In this document: positions 16,794 through 25,550 of the stretch, in pieces
Numbering within the stretch: position 1 is the stretch's first letter
Layout: each line of letters begins with the position of its first letter
DNA from: Acidimicrobiales bacterium
Lineage (GTDB): Bacteria > Actinomycetota > Acidimicrobiia > Acidimicrobiales > RAAP-2
Direction: 5' to 3'
Assembly (NCBI GenBank): GCA_015478655.1
Contig: JADMIJ010000004.1
Coordinates: forward strand, 39,218-103,217
DNA length: 64,000 bases
The notes under the pieces: model-generated
What the model was told of the DNA's origin: nothing
Databases searched by the model: none
Seen by the model: only the letters and a program-made list of their open reading frames with translations
Made by a program: the position numbers and the translations under genes

Positions 16794-18185
16794 TCAGCCA
16801 CCAGTGGGGATGGCCTGTTGGGAATCCATCATGTCGCCCATGACCATCTTGATGAAGTCGTCCGCCTCGTCGGTCATTCCTCCGGCCACGCCTCCGTAGA
16901 TGGCCCCGCTCTTGGGCGACTCGGCGGCGTGCTCCTTGGCGTAGGCCACCGCCCCGGCGAGATCGTCGGCGAACGTGTCATCCACCCCGGCCTGGGTCTG
17001 CGGCCGGGTGACCGCCATGTGGAGGGCGTTGGGGTACTGCTGCCCGTTGAAGCGCCACCCGCGCTCGCGCATGAAGTCGTTGACGTGGTAGATGTCGAAC
17101 TCGTCCGACGTGAAGCTGAACAGGAAGGTGGGCTTGCCCACGATCCGAAGTTCCGGGTGGGACAGGACCGACGTCTGCATGGCCGCCGAAGTCTCGAAGA
17201 TGGCCTTGGCGTAGCGGCGGTATCCCTCCCGACCGAATTGGACCATCGCCGCCCAGGTGGCGGCGATGAGCCCTCCCGATCGCGACCCCTCCATTCCCGG
17301 CGAGCAGTACTTGCCTCCGCTCCAGTCGGTGCGGAAGAAGTACTGGGCGTTCCGGATGGCCTTGTCCCGGAAGGTGAGCACCGAGGTGCCCTTGAAGGCG
17401 TATCCGTACTTGTGGGTATCCGCCGACATGGTCGTCACGCCGGGATGGCGGTAGTCGAACACCGGAATGTCGTATCCCAGCTCCTGACCGAAGGGAAGGA
17501 TGAACCCGCCGAGACAGCTGTCCACGTGGAGCCCTACGCCGTGGCGCAAGGCCATGTCCGACAGCGTCCCGATGGGGTCGACGGTGCCGTAGCCGTAGTT
17601 GCAGGCCGATCCCACGACGGCCACGGTGTTCTGGTCGATGTGTCGATCGACCCACTCCACGTCGACCTCGGTGCTGACCGGATCGACCGGCGCCGTCAGC
17701 AGATCGATGCCGAACAGATGGCACGCCTTGTCGAATGCGGGATGGGCCGTCTCGGGCTTGATGACATTGGGGCGATTGATGCCGCGCTGCTGGGCGGCGT
17801 GCTCGCGGTAGGCGAGCATGGCGTGACAGATGCTTCCGGTGCCACCGGTGGCCACCAGGCCGACGGGCTCGCCATCGGTGACGGCGTCGGCGTGGAGGAG
17901 ATCGAGGGTCATGGCGATGATCTCCGCCTCGAACTTGGTGGCGCTGGGGCACATGTCCCGCTGGAGCACGTTGACGTGGGCGAACAGGCCGAAGGCCTCG
18001 TTCATGAAGCCGTAGTGGTCGTGGTCGCCGCAGTACATGGTCCCCGAGCACTTGCCCGACTCCCAGGTGGCGTCCTCTTCGGTCGCCATGGTCCGCAGCG
18101 CGTCGAGGATCTCCTCCCGAGGGGTCCCCTTCTCGGGAAGCTGCCGGTGGATCTCGAAGCGGCCGTCGTAGGGAAAGGTGCTCAT
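16794..18185 (-). CDS. Sphingosine-1-phosphate lyase-like PLP enzyme (group II decarboxylase fold)
   Basis: 463 residues. The PLP lysine is in SADTHKYGYAFKG, and the His and Asp that stack and bind PLP are in LHVDSCLGGF. TDWSGGKYCSP, GSRSGGLIAATWAAM and HFG-like QFGREGYRRYAK follow the sphingosine-1-phosphate lyase pattern more closely than glutamate or tyrosine decarboxylases. AAGG ribosome site AAGGAG is 7 bp before the ATG at 18185. An open frame continues upstream to 19838 but overlaps the next gene out of frame. S1P lyases split long-chain base phosphates into an aldehyde and phosphoethanolamine; the bacterial substrate here is unknown. Confidence 0.82.
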   Translation of the reverse strand: MSTFPYDGRFEIHRQLPEKGTPREEILDALRTMATEEDATWESGKCSGTMYCGDHDHYGFMNEAFGLFAHVNVLQRDMCPSATKFEAEIIAMTLDLLHADAVTDGEPVGLVATGGTGSICHAMLAYREHAAQQRGINRPNVIKPETAHPAFDKACHLFGIDLLTAPVDPVSTEVDVEWVDRHIDQNTVAVVGSACNYGYGTVDPIGTLSDMALRHGVGLHVDSCLGGFILPFGQELGYDIPVFDYRHPGVTTMSADTHKYGYAFKGTSVLTFRDKAIRNAQYFFRTDWSGGKYCSPGMEGSRSGGLIAATWAAMVQFGREGYRRYAKAIFETSAAMQTSVLSHPELRIVGKPTFLFSFTSDEFDIYHVNDFMRERGWRFNGQQYPNALHMAVTRPQTQAGVDDTFADDLAGAVAYAKEHAAESPKSGAIYGGVAGGMTDEADDFIKMVMGDMMDSQQAIPTGG

Positions 18186-18211
18186 GGTGGCGACTCCTTG
18201 GCGGGCTGGGC

Positions 18212-19210
18212 TCACGCTCCTCGAACGCGCATGTTGGCTGCACGGTACACGGCATCGAGGACGGTCATGTTGGCCACCGCATCGTCCGGGCCGGTGAGGG
18301 TCGGCTGACCTCGGAGGACGGCGTCGCAGAACCTGTCCAGCTGGTAGGCGTAGGTGGGCCGACGCGAGGGGATCTCGATCCGTCGACCTCCTCCCGACCG
18401 GACGGTCAGCCAACTGGTGTATTGCGGACCGATGGGATTGAAGACCCGCAGCTCGCCGGCGTCGCCGACGGCGCGTGCCGACAGGTGGAGCAGCGACGAG
18501 GACCACATCGAGCAGTGCACCGAGGCGGTGTGACCGCGTGGAAACTGCAACTGGGCGCTCATGGCCCGGTCGACGTCGGGGCTGTGGAGCTTGGCGCGGG
18601 CCGAGACCACGGCGGGCTCCTCGCCGCCGAGCATCCGGGCCATGTGCACCACGTAGGACCCCATGTCCATCATGGCTCCGCCGGCCAACTCGTATTGGTA
18701 GCGGATGTCCGACTTGTTGGGGATCGGCGCGCACAGCCAGGTCTCGATGTGGCGCAGCCGGCCCAACTCGCCGCTGGCCGCGATCTCGCGCATTCGATGG
18801 GCGAGTGGGTGGTGCCGATAGTGGAAGGCCTCCATGACCACCAGGCCCGACCGCTCGGCGCCTCGTCTGGCCGCGGAGGCCACCCGTTCCGCCTCGTCGG
18901 CGTTGGACGTGAACGGCTTCTCGCACAGCACGTGCTTCCCGGCGGCCAGGGCGGCGAGCGTCCACTCGGCGTGGAGGCTGTTGGGAAGCGGGATGTACAC
19001 GGCATCCAGCGCGGGATCGGACACGATGTCCTGGTAACCGGCCACGACTTTCGCAATCTTGTGCCGGGTGGCGAAGTCGGTGGCCCGCCCCAGGTCGCGC
19101 GCGGCCACCGCATCCACGGTCACCTCGGGATTGGACGCGGCCGGTCGGAGCAGGGCGGCGGGAGCGATCCGGGCTGCCCCCAGCACTCCGAATCTCACTG
19201 TGGTGGCCAT
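18212..19210 (-). CDS. Gfo/Idh/MocA-family NAD(P)-dependent oxidoreductase
   Basis: 332 residues. The N-terminal Rossmann fold starts FGVLGAARIAPAAL. AVYIPLPNSLHAEW and the signature HVLCEKPFTSN (catalytic Lys of EKP) follow at about 85-105. The C-terminal alpha/beta domain contains GGAMMDMGSYVVHMARML, with the family's active-site Asp/His region. It is the first gene of the minus-strand operon with the PLP lyase (26-bp gap) and the FGGY kinase. It most likely oxidises a sugar, inositol or dihydrodiol; which one is not visible. Confidence 0.87.
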   Translation of the reverse strand: MATTVRFGVLGAARIAPAALLRPAASNPEVTVDAVAARDLGRATDFATRHKIAKVVAGYQDIVSDPALDAVYIPLPNSLHAEWTLAALAAGKHVLCEKPFTSNADEAERVASAARRGAERSGLVVMEAFHYRHHPLAHRMREIAASGELGRLRHIETWLCAPIPNKSDIRYQYELAGGAMMDMGSYVVHMARMLGGEEPAVVSARAKLHSPDVDRAMSAQLQFPRGHTASVHCSMWSSSLLHLSARAVGDAGELRVFNPIGPQYTSWLTVRSGGGRRIEIPSRRPTYAYQLDRFCDAVLRGQPTLTGPDDAVANMTVLDAVYRAANMRVRGA

Positions 19211-19284
19211 GGCGACCGACTCCTCGTGACGGTGGACGATTGCGATGTGTCCCGCGCTTTGCGTCCGTCGGTCGGGAGACTGCG

Positions 19285-20475
19285 ATGCGTCCGGGGTGGC
19301 CGGGACGGGTGGATGATCCTCTGGTGTCGGAGGATAACGTCGTATCCGTGCCGGTGTCCCTTCCCGACCCGTCGACGGTGAACCTCGCTGCGCCTGACGC
19401 GGACGAGATCGTGGCGCTCAGCCGGGGCATCCATGGGGTGATTGCCCCGGACGGCGATCTGAGCCCGCTCCAGCACCTGTTGGTGGAGTCTGTGGTCAAG
19501 GCCATGACCGGGTTCCCTCCTGATCTGGGTGCCCGTCCCATCAGCCCGAGGGAGTTCGCCCAGGTGATGTCGGACAGGGACCAGATGTTCCGCACCCGCA
19601 TCGTCCAGCTGGTCATCCTGTTGGTCCTCGTGCAGCAGCCCATCCCGCCCGACGTGGTGGGTCGGACGTCGATGCTGGCCCGAGAGGCCGGCGTCGACGA
19701 GGGCATGCTCGCCATCGCCCAGGACTTCGCCTCCGGGAGCCTCGGACTGGCGTCGATCGACTTCGATCGCAACGGGTACACCGCCGGCTGGGACGCCGAC
19801 CACGAGCGGGTCCTGCACGTCTCCTCACGGCTGTCCACGGCATGGGACGCGGTGGTCGACGACCCGGCCCTGGCCCTCCAGTGGCAGGAGTTGGAGGATC
19901 TTCCGGCCGGGAGCCTGGGCCGCCGGGTGACCGACTTCTACCGGGCCCGTGGCTTCGACTACCCGGGCCGTCCCGGCTCGGCGCCTCCTCTGCTGGCCCA
20001 ACACGATTGGGTCCATGTGGTGGCCGACTACGGCACCACGGTCGAGGCCGAGCTGGAGGTCTTCGCCTTCATCGCCCGTGCCAACGACGACATGAGGGCC
20101 TTCTCACTGCTGGCCATGGTGGTATCGCTGTTCGAAACCGGGTACCTGGCGACGGGAGCAGGGTTGTTCCAGTCCGACAGCGGCCATCTGTCCCGCGCCG
20201 GGGTCGCCACCAGGGTGGCTGACGCCATGCGCCGGGGAGCCCGTTGCACAGGCAGTATCGACTTCCTCCAGACCGACTGGTTCTCGTTGGCCCATCTGCC
20301 TGTGGACGAGGTCAGGGCCGAGTTCGGCGTCATCCCCAAGGAGGCCGAGGCCGTCCAACAGGGTTCGGTCGGACCGTGGGAGGCCGGGGGGATCAGCGCC
20401 TTCCAGTGGAAGGCGGGCCAGGCTCTCGCCCGCCGCCAGGGACGGGACTACGACGCCTTCGGGGCCAGCGTCTGA
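19285..20475 (+). CDS. Coq4-like protein with HDxxH-x11-E motif
   Basis: About 396 residues. At about residues 230-250 the segment HDWVHVVADYGTTVEAE gives exactly His-Asp-x-x-His, 11 residues, then Glu. This is the metal-binding motif that defines Coq4 proteins of ubiquinone biosynthesis. Around it, ARPISPREFAQVM and an all-helical N-terminal domain of about 170 residues (TerB-like in appearance, inference) are not typical of eukaryotic Coq4 (about 260 residues). Actinobacteria normally use menaquinone, so the role is open. The start at ATG 19285 has GGGAG six bases upstream; GTG 19324 is an alternative. It is divergent from the dehydrogenase operon and convergent with the MFS gene. Confidence 0.65.
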   Translation: MRPGWPGRVDDPLVSEDNVVSVPVSLPDPSTVNLAAPDADEIVALSRGIHGVIAPDGDLSPLQHLLVESVVKAMTGFPPDLGARPISPREFAQVMSDRDQMFRTRIVQLVILLVLVQQPIPPDVVGRTSMLAREAGVDEGMLAIAQDFASGSLGLASIDFDRNGYTAGWDADHERVLHVSSRLSTAWDAVVDDPALALQWQELEDLPAGSLGRRVTDFYRARGFDYPGRPGSAPPLLAQHDWVHVVADYGTTVEAELEVFAFIARANDDMRAFSLLAMVVSLFETGYLATGAGLFQSDSGHLSRAGVATRVADAMRRGARCTGSIDFLQTDWFSLAHLPVDEVRAEFGVIPKEAEAVQQGSVGPWEAGGISAFQWKAGQALARRQGRDYDAFGASV

Positions 20476-20481
20476 TCCTCG

Positions 20482-21993
20482 CTACCCCCTCTCGCGGAGG
20501 GGGGTGGCGTCGAGGGCGCAGTGGCTCAGGATCTCGAGTCGTTCGGCCTCCTCCCGCACGGCACGACGGGGCGGGTTCCTGATCCCCACCGCGGCGAGCA
20601 CGCCTCCGACGATGCACCACGATCCGGCGATCAACACGGCCCGCTGAAACCCGTGGGCCAGGGCGTGGGGGTGGAGGTAGCTCAATCCGCTGATCCCTCC
20701 CAGCGCCGGGAGCACGGCCACGGCGATGGGCCCCCCGATGCGGGCGACATCGTTGTTCACGGCGGAGGCCAATCCGGCATGGCTCTCCGACACGGCGTTG
20801 AGAGCAGTGGCGGTCAGCGGAGCAACGGTGGTGGCGAGGCCGAAGGCGATGACGAGGACCCCGGGCAGGACGCCGGCCACATAGGACGAGCCCTGTGGGA
20901 CGCGGACCAACATGGCCAGGCCGAGGCCGACGACGACGGGGCCGATGCCCATCTGCGCCCGGGGGCCGATGGTCGCGGCCATGCGCCCCGATCGGGCCGA
21001 GAAGGCCAGCATCACCGCCGTGATGGGCAGCAGGGCGGCCCCGGAGGCCAGGGGCGAGTAGTGGTTGACGACCTGCAGCACGACCGGTAGGAGGAAGAGG
21101 ACGCCACCGAGACCGGCGTAGACGACGAAGGTCACGGCATTGGTGACCGCGAACTGCTGATTGCGGAACAGGTCGAGGGGGAGCATGGGTGCCGCGGATC
21201 GGTGCTCGACGGCGAGAAAGGCGACGGCTCCGACCACTCCGACCAGGAGGGAGACGACCACGGTGGCCGCCGTCCATCCCCGTGACGGGCCTTCGATCAG
21301 GGCGTAGGCGATGGCCGCCAGTGACGCGGTGGCCAGCACGGCGCCCCCGGCATCGATGCGGCCCGACATCGTGGGGTCGCGTGACTCGGGCACGTGGCGG
21401 GCCGACCACGCCAACACCAGGGCCCCGACGGGGACATTGATGAGGAAGATCCAGCGCCACGACGCGGCCGTGATCAAGTAGCCCCCGAGGAGCGGTCCGG
21501 CCGCGGTCGCCACCCCGCCGAGCCCGGACCAGGCCCCGATGGCCTCACTGCGGTCGTCGGCGGCGAACGAGGCCTCCAGGATGGCCAGGCTCCCCGGCGT
21601 GAGCAGGGCGCCGCCGATTCCCTGCAGGACGCGGGTGACGATGAGCTGGCCCGATCCGACGGAGATGGCGCAGGCGGCCGAGGAGAGGGTGAACCAGGCG
21701 ACGCCGACCATGAAGATGCGTTTGCGCCCGTACCGGTCGCCGAGCGATCCACCCAGCAACAGCAGGGAGGACAGGGTGAGGGTGTAGCCGGTGACCACCC
21801 ACTGCAGGGTGCTCAGCGAGGCGTGGAAGTCCCGCCCGATGGTCGGCAGGGCAATGCCGATGACGGTGGCGTCGATGGCGGCCATGCCCGACCCGAGCAC
21901 GGTGGCGGCGATCACCCAGCGACCGGCGCTGGAGCGGTAGAGGAGCAATCGGCGATCTCCGGACCGGGGGGGAGTACCGGAGCCCATGCTCAT
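20482..21993 (-). CDS. MFS transporter, DHA2 (14-helix) drug:H+ antiporter family
   Basis: About 503 residues and about 14 hydrophobic segments. Family motifs are MAAIDATVIGIALPTIGRDF (motif D1), WVVTGYTLTLSSLLLLGGSL, GDRYGRKRIF (motif A), RVLQGIGGALLTPGSLAIL (motif C-like) and WRWIFLINVPVG. This is the EmrB/QacA-like exporter class; the substrate is unknown. The start lies between 22011, 21993 and 21987; none has a good ribosome site. There is no adjacent regulator gene. Confidence 0.87.
   Translation of the reverse strand: MSMGSGTPPRSGDRRLLLYRSSAGRWVIAATVLGSGMAAIDATVIGIALPTIGRDFHASLSTLQWVVTGYTLTLSSLLLLGGSLGDRYGRKRIFMVGVAWFTLSSAACAISVGSGQLIVTRVLQGIGGALLTPGSLAILEASFAADDRSEAIGAWSGLGGVATAAGPLLGGYLITAASWRWIFLINVPVGALVLAWSARHVPESRDPTMSGRIDAGGAVLATASLAAIAYALIEGPSRGWTAATVVVSLLVGVVGAVAFLAVEHRSAAPMLPLDLFRNQQFAVTNAVTFVVYAGLGGVLFLLPVVLQVVNHYSPLASGAALLPITAVMLAFSARSGRMAATIGPRAQMGIGPVVVGLGLAMLVRVPQGSSYVAGVLPGVLVIAFGLATTVAPLTATALNAVSESHAGLASAVNNDVARIGGPIAVAVLPALGGISGLSYLHPHALAHGFQRAVLIAGSWCIVGGVLAAVGIRNPPRRAVREEAERLEILSHCALDATPLRERG
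20485..20503. terminator. Hairpin between convergent genes (possible bidirectional terminator)
   Basis: CCCCCTC (20485-20491) and GAGGGGG (20497-20503) pair perfectly around a 5-nt loop TCGCG, 10 bp after the stop of the Coq4-like gene. The stem overlaps the last codons of the MFS gene. There is no T-run on either strand, so intrinsic termination is uncertain. Confidence 0.35.
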
Positions 21994-22099
21994 GGCGACA
22001 CCGTGCCACATCGCGGCGTACCGGTCACGCTTCGTTCAGGGGACCTCGTTCACCCCGCCCGCCCCGGTCGCTGCTTGTCTTGGCCGGGACAGTTCCGGC

Positions 22100-23338
22100 T
22101 CAGGGCCTCCGCCCGACGGGCATCACGTCGCTGGCGCCCCACTGGCCGAGCGCATTGAGCTGGACGTGGTCTCCGGTGGCCTCGACGATGCGGTTGCCGC
22201 CCACGTAGAGGGCGGTGTGGTAGACGCTGGTCCAGTCGGTCTGGACGTATCCCCAGAAGACCAGATCGCCGGCCTGGAGGCTGCTCATCGTCACCGGTGT
22301 GCCGGCCGTGTGGTACTGGTCGTTGGCCACCCGGGCGAAACCTATGCCGTCGGCATGGCTCCACGATGCCAGCGTCAGTCCCGAGCAGTCGAAGCCCTCG
22401 GGGCCGTTGCCTCCCCAGATGCAAGGCTTGCCGAGCTGTTGGAATGCGTACAGGACAGCCTTGTCACCCGCGGTGACCGGGTTCATGAGTACGGCCAGGG
22501 GAGGGGGGCTGAGCGACGCCGCGTCACCGAAGCCGATGGCCGTCCCGTTCTGTTCCACGATCCAGTAGCCGTGCCCCGAACTGGTGGACACCATGCGCTG
22601 CACGGGATCGCCGGGGGAGTTGGCCGACGATCCGTAGAAGCCGGCATCCCCGAAGGTGAAGACGCCCCCGTCGGAGGCCACCAGCCAGTACCCGTGCCCA
22701 TCCGGAGTCGAGGCCATGGAGATGACGGGTTTCTGCAGGGTGAGGCTGCCGGTCGAGCCGTAGAAGGCGGCGTCGCCGAAGGTGAAGATGCCCCCGTCGG
22801 AGGCCACCAGCCAGTAGCCAGACCCGCTGGGTGTGGCGGCCATGCCGACGATGGGCTTGTTGAGGACGAGGGAGCCGGTCGATCCGAAGAAGGTGGCGTC
22901 ACCGAAGGTGAAGATGCCCCCGTCGGAGGCCACCATCCAGTAGCCATGTTGGTCGGGGGTGGCGGCCAGGCCCACGATCGGTCGGTTGAGACGGAGGCTT
23001 CCGGTGGATCCGTAGAACTGGGAGTCACCGTAGGAGAAGATGCCCCCGTCGGAGGCAACCATCCAGTAGCCGCGGCGGTCACCCGAAGGGACCACGCTCA
23101 CGATGGGTTGGTTGAGAGGACCGGTGGGGGATCCGTACGAGGGGAGCCCGAAGGAGTACAGGGAGCCGCCCGTGGTGGCCAGCCAGAAGTTGGTCTCGAT
23201 CTGCCCCCCGACCGAGTGGGCGACCGAGCGGGCGCCAGCACCAGAGGCCTGGGCCGGCAAGACCACCGCGCCCACCGCCGTCGCGCACACGAGCCCCGCG
23301 ACCCATGGCCCGAGCCGACACTTCCACCGCTGCCCCAT
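22100..23338 (-). CDS. Secreted NlpC/P60 peptidoglycan hydrolase with GYW/DGGIF repeats
   Basis: 412 residues. There is a signal peptide (about 1-32), then about five to six repeats of 40 residues with the core GYWMVASDGGIFTFGDA (about 50-275). The C-terminal NlpC/P60 papain-like domain has its catalytic Cys in FDCSGLTLASW (about 318) and His in YHTALYVGG (about 374). NlpC/P60 enzymes cut cell-wall stem peptides between D-iGlu and meso-DAP. The repeats, seen without an enzyme at 2757-3698, probably act as a surface or wall-binding propeller (inference). The repeats are highly similar at DNA level, with a period of about 120 bp between 22650 and 23090. Confidence 0.85.
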   Translation of the reverse strand: MGQRWKCRLGPWVAGLVCATAVGAVVLPAQASGAGARSVAHSVGGQIETNFWLATTGGSLYSFGLPSYGSPTGPLNQPIVSVVPSGDRRGYWMVASDGGIFSYGDSQFYGSTGSLRLNRPIVGLAATPDQHGYWMVASDGGIFTFGDATFFGSTGSLVLNKPIVGMAATPSGSGYWLVASDGGIFTFGDAAFYGSTGSLTLQKPVISMASTPDGHGYWLVASDGGVFTFGDAGFYGSSANSPGDPVQRMVSTSSGHGYWIVEQNGTAIGFGDAASLSPPPLAVLMNPVTAGDKAVLYAFQQLGKPCIWGGNGPEGFDCSGLTLASWSHADGIGFARVANDQYHTAGTPVTMSSLQAGDLVFWGYVQTDWTSVYHTALYVGGNRIVEATGDHVQLNALGQWGASDVMPVGRRP

Positions 23339-23576
23339 GCCCCGAACTCCTCCACACCACTCTGTATTGCCGCATCGATAATCACACGGTAAGTAGCTAG
23401 TCTCCCACGGAGAGTGACAATGCCGCAACCGGTGGTGTCCGGCGAAACCATCCGCATCTGAGCCGGCGGGATCCGGACCGGGGGCGGCGCGGTGACCGTC
23501 GGACAAGCGGGGCCATCGGTGAGCCGACATACTTCCCCGGGGGATGAGGAGCACCAGGTAGACGAACGAGGAACGC

Positions 23577-24506
23577 GTGAGCCATCCAGGCGTCGAGGTC
23601 ATCAGCAGGTTCCTGGCCGATTCCGGCTTCACCACGGGCTCGATCATCGAACAACGTGCAGCCATGGCGGCCACGGCGTCGTCGTCCCCGGCCCCCGACG
23701 GCGTCGTCGTCGAACGGACCACCATCGGAGGATGCAACGCCGAACGGCTCACACCCGAAGGCGCCGACACCGAGGCTGTGGTCCTCTATCTCCACGGCGG
23801 TGGCTATTGCATCGGTTCGCTCGACACCCACCGACCGCTGGCCGGCCGGATCGCGGTAGCGGCCCAATGCCCGGTGGTCACCCTCGAGTACCGCCTCGCC
23901 CCCGAGCACCCCTTTCCGGCCGCGGTCACCGATGCCACCGCGGCCTATTCGGACCTCGTGTCGCTTGGGGCCCGTCCCGAACGCATGGTCATCGCCGGGG
24001 ACTCGGCCGGCGGAGGCCTGACCATCGCCACCCTGCTGGCGCTGCGTGCAGCAGGCTCGTCCCTGCCCGCCGCCGCCGTGTGCATGTCCCCGTGGGTCGA
24101 TCTCACCCAGACCGCACCCTCCTACGCCGGGCGGGGCGCAGTGGATCCCATGGTCTCGAAGGTCGGCCTCGACCTCATGGCACAGGCTTACCTGGGGGAT
24201 GGCGATCCCCGTTCGGAGCTGGCCTCACCCCTGTTCGCGGCCGACTTGGCCGGGCTTCCCCCTGTGCTCATCGAGGTGGGTGAGAACGAAGTGCTGCTCG
24301 ACGACTCGGTGCGACTGGCCGACCGACTCCGATCGTCCGGCGGGAACGTCTTGCTGACCGTGTGGCCCGAACTGATCCACGTCTTCCAGGCCTTCGCTGG
24401 CCCGCTGTTTCCTGAAGCTGAACAAAGCATCGCCGCCATCGGGTCCTATGTCGCCGAGCACGTGCGCCTGTCCGGCGACTCCATGCGCCAGCGCGACCAC
24501 CATTGA
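23577..24506 (+). CDS. Alpha/beta hydrolase fold-3 esterase (HSL family)
   Basis: 309 residues. The hormone-sensitive-lipase oxyanion motif is LYLHGGGYCIGS (about 76-87). The nucleophile elbow is GDSAGGGL (Ser about 145), with YRLAPEHPFPAA between them. The acid and the His follow in LIEVGENEVLLDD and WPELIHVFQAF. It is likely an esterase or lipase for short acyl esters. The GTG start at 23577 is preceded by GAGGAA. It is 15 bp upstream of a palindromic repeat array and lies in the same direction as an SDR and an SRPBCC gene, possibly one catabolic unit. Confidence 0.88.
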   Translation: MSHPGVEVISRFLADSGFTTGSIIEQRAAMAATASSSPAPDGVVVERTTIGGCNAERLTPEGADTEAVVLYLHGGGYCIGSLDTHRPLAGRIAVAAQCPVVTLEYRLAPEHPFPAAVTDATAAYSDLVSLGARPERMVIAGDSAGGGLTIATLLALRAAGSSLPAAAVCMSPWVDLTQTAPSYAGRGAVDPMVSKVGLDLMAQAYLGDGDPRSELASPLFAADLAGLPPVLIEVGENEVLLDDSVRLADRLRSSGGNVLLTVWPELIHVFQAFAGPLFPEAEQSIAAIGSYVAEHVRLSGDSMRQRDHH

Positions 24507-24520
24507 CACCATTGAACAGT

Positions 24521-24611
24521 CGGTCGCAACGACCGCACTGACCGTCGGTCGCAACGACCGCACTGACCGTCGGTCGCAACGGAGGCAATGACCGGCGGTC
24601 GGATGACCGCC
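24521..24611. repeat. Tandem 25-bp palindromic repeats between esterase and SDR genes
   Basis: Two identical 25-bp units (24521-24545, 24546-24570) and a diverged third (24571-24595) each begin CGGTCGCAAC. The first two contain the perfect inverted repeat CGGTCG-CAA-CGACCG. A fourth, different palindrome GGCGGTC-GGAT-GACCGCC follows at 24594-24611. The array ends 26 bp before the ATG of the SDR gene. There are no unique spacers, so it is not CRISPR. It could be multiple regulator-binding sites or hairpins in the intercistronic mRNA. Confidence 0.8.
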
Positions 24612-24637
24612 ATTGAGCAACGGAAAGGACGCCCAGC

Positions 24638-25480
24638 ATGCAGGAGTTTCGAGGGAAGACCGCCGTGGTGACCGGGGCAGGAAGCGGGATCGGACGGGCA
24701 CTTGTCCTGGCCTTTGCCGGCGAGGGTATGCGGGTCGCAATGGCCGACCTCGATGCCGGGGCGCTGTCGGAAACCGAAGGGCTGGTCGGAGCCGAGTTCC
24801 CGTCCACCGAGGTGCTGTCGCGCCAGTGCGACGTGAGCCAGGCCGACCAGGTCAACTCCCTGGCCGACGCCGTATTTGACCGTTGGGGCCAGGTGGACGT
24901 GGTGTGCAACAACGCCGGGGTGTTCGTCGGTGGGGTCATCTGGGATCGACCGGACGCGGACTTCGACTTCGTGCTGGGCGCCAATGTCTGGGGAATCCTG
25001 CACGGCATCCGGGCCTTCGTGCCCAGGATGATCGCCCAGGGAACCGAAGGGCACGTGGTCAACACCTCGTCCGTGGCCGGACTTCTCGGAGCACCCTTCG
25101 AGGCGCCGTACGCCATATCGAAATTCGCCGCCTACGCCGCCACCGAATCCCTGGCCCACGATCTGGTCGCAACCGGGTCGAAGATCAGGGCCTCGGTCCT
25201 GTGCCCGGGCATCATCGCCACCAACATCGTCGACTCCGACCGCCACCGTCCGAAGGAGCTGATGACCCCGGTGACCGACGATCAGAAGTTCGTCACCGAC
25301 TTTCTGTCCTCGGCCGTCGCCGAGGGCATGCCTCCCAGCGAGGTCGCCAAGATGGTCGTCGCCGCCATCCGGGCCGAGGAGTTCCTCATCCTGACCCACG
25401 ACTCCTATCCCAAGCAGCTGCAGGCCCGAACTGAGGCGCTGGTGGCGCGTCGCCTCCCCGATGTGGCTGAGTTCGCCTAG
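24638..25480 (+). CDS. Short-chain dehydrogenase/reductase
   Basis: 280 residues, classical SDR. The cofactor motif is TGAGSGIGRAL (residues 12-22), an Asp after strand 2 (ADLDAG) indicates NAD, NNAGVF follows, and the catalytic Ser/Tyr/Lys are in NTSSVAGL and YAISKFA. The C-terminus extends past the usual core (ARTEALVARRLPD). GGAAAGG precedes the ATG. It lies just downstream of the palindromic repeat array and 70 bp upstream of an SRPBCC gene. Substrate unknown. Confidence 0.88.
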   Translation: MQEFRGKTAVVTGAGSGIGRALVLAFAGEGMRVAMADLDAGALSETEGLVGAEFPSTEVLSRQCDVSQADQVNSLADAVFDRWGQVDVVCNNAGVFVGGVIWDRPDADFDFVLGANVWGILHGIRAFVPRMIAQGTEGHVVNTSSVAGLLGAPFEAPYAISKFAAYAATESLAHDLVATGSKIRASVLCPGIIATNIVDSDRHRPKELMTPVTDDQKFVTDFLSSAVAEGMPPSEVAKMVVAAIRAEEFLILTHDSYPKQLQARTEALVARRLPDVAEFA

Positions 25481-25550
25481 CCCAATTGCCGCATCCATCT
25501 GTCCATCCGGCCAACCTGCGCCGCGGGCCGATCACTCCAGGAGGTTCGAG

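Noticed and set aside
16281..18308. A 675-codon open frame on the plus strand opposite the S1P-lyase-like and kinase genes
   Set aside because: High-GC shadow: no start signal, no recognisable domain, and the minus-strand products carry clear motifs.
18186..19838. Upstream extension of the PLP lyase frame
   Set aside because: It runs out of frame through the Gfo/Idh gene and has no ribosome site; AAGGAG sits before ATG 18185.
24521..24611. CRISPR array
   Set aside because: Repeats abut without unique spacers; no cas genes.
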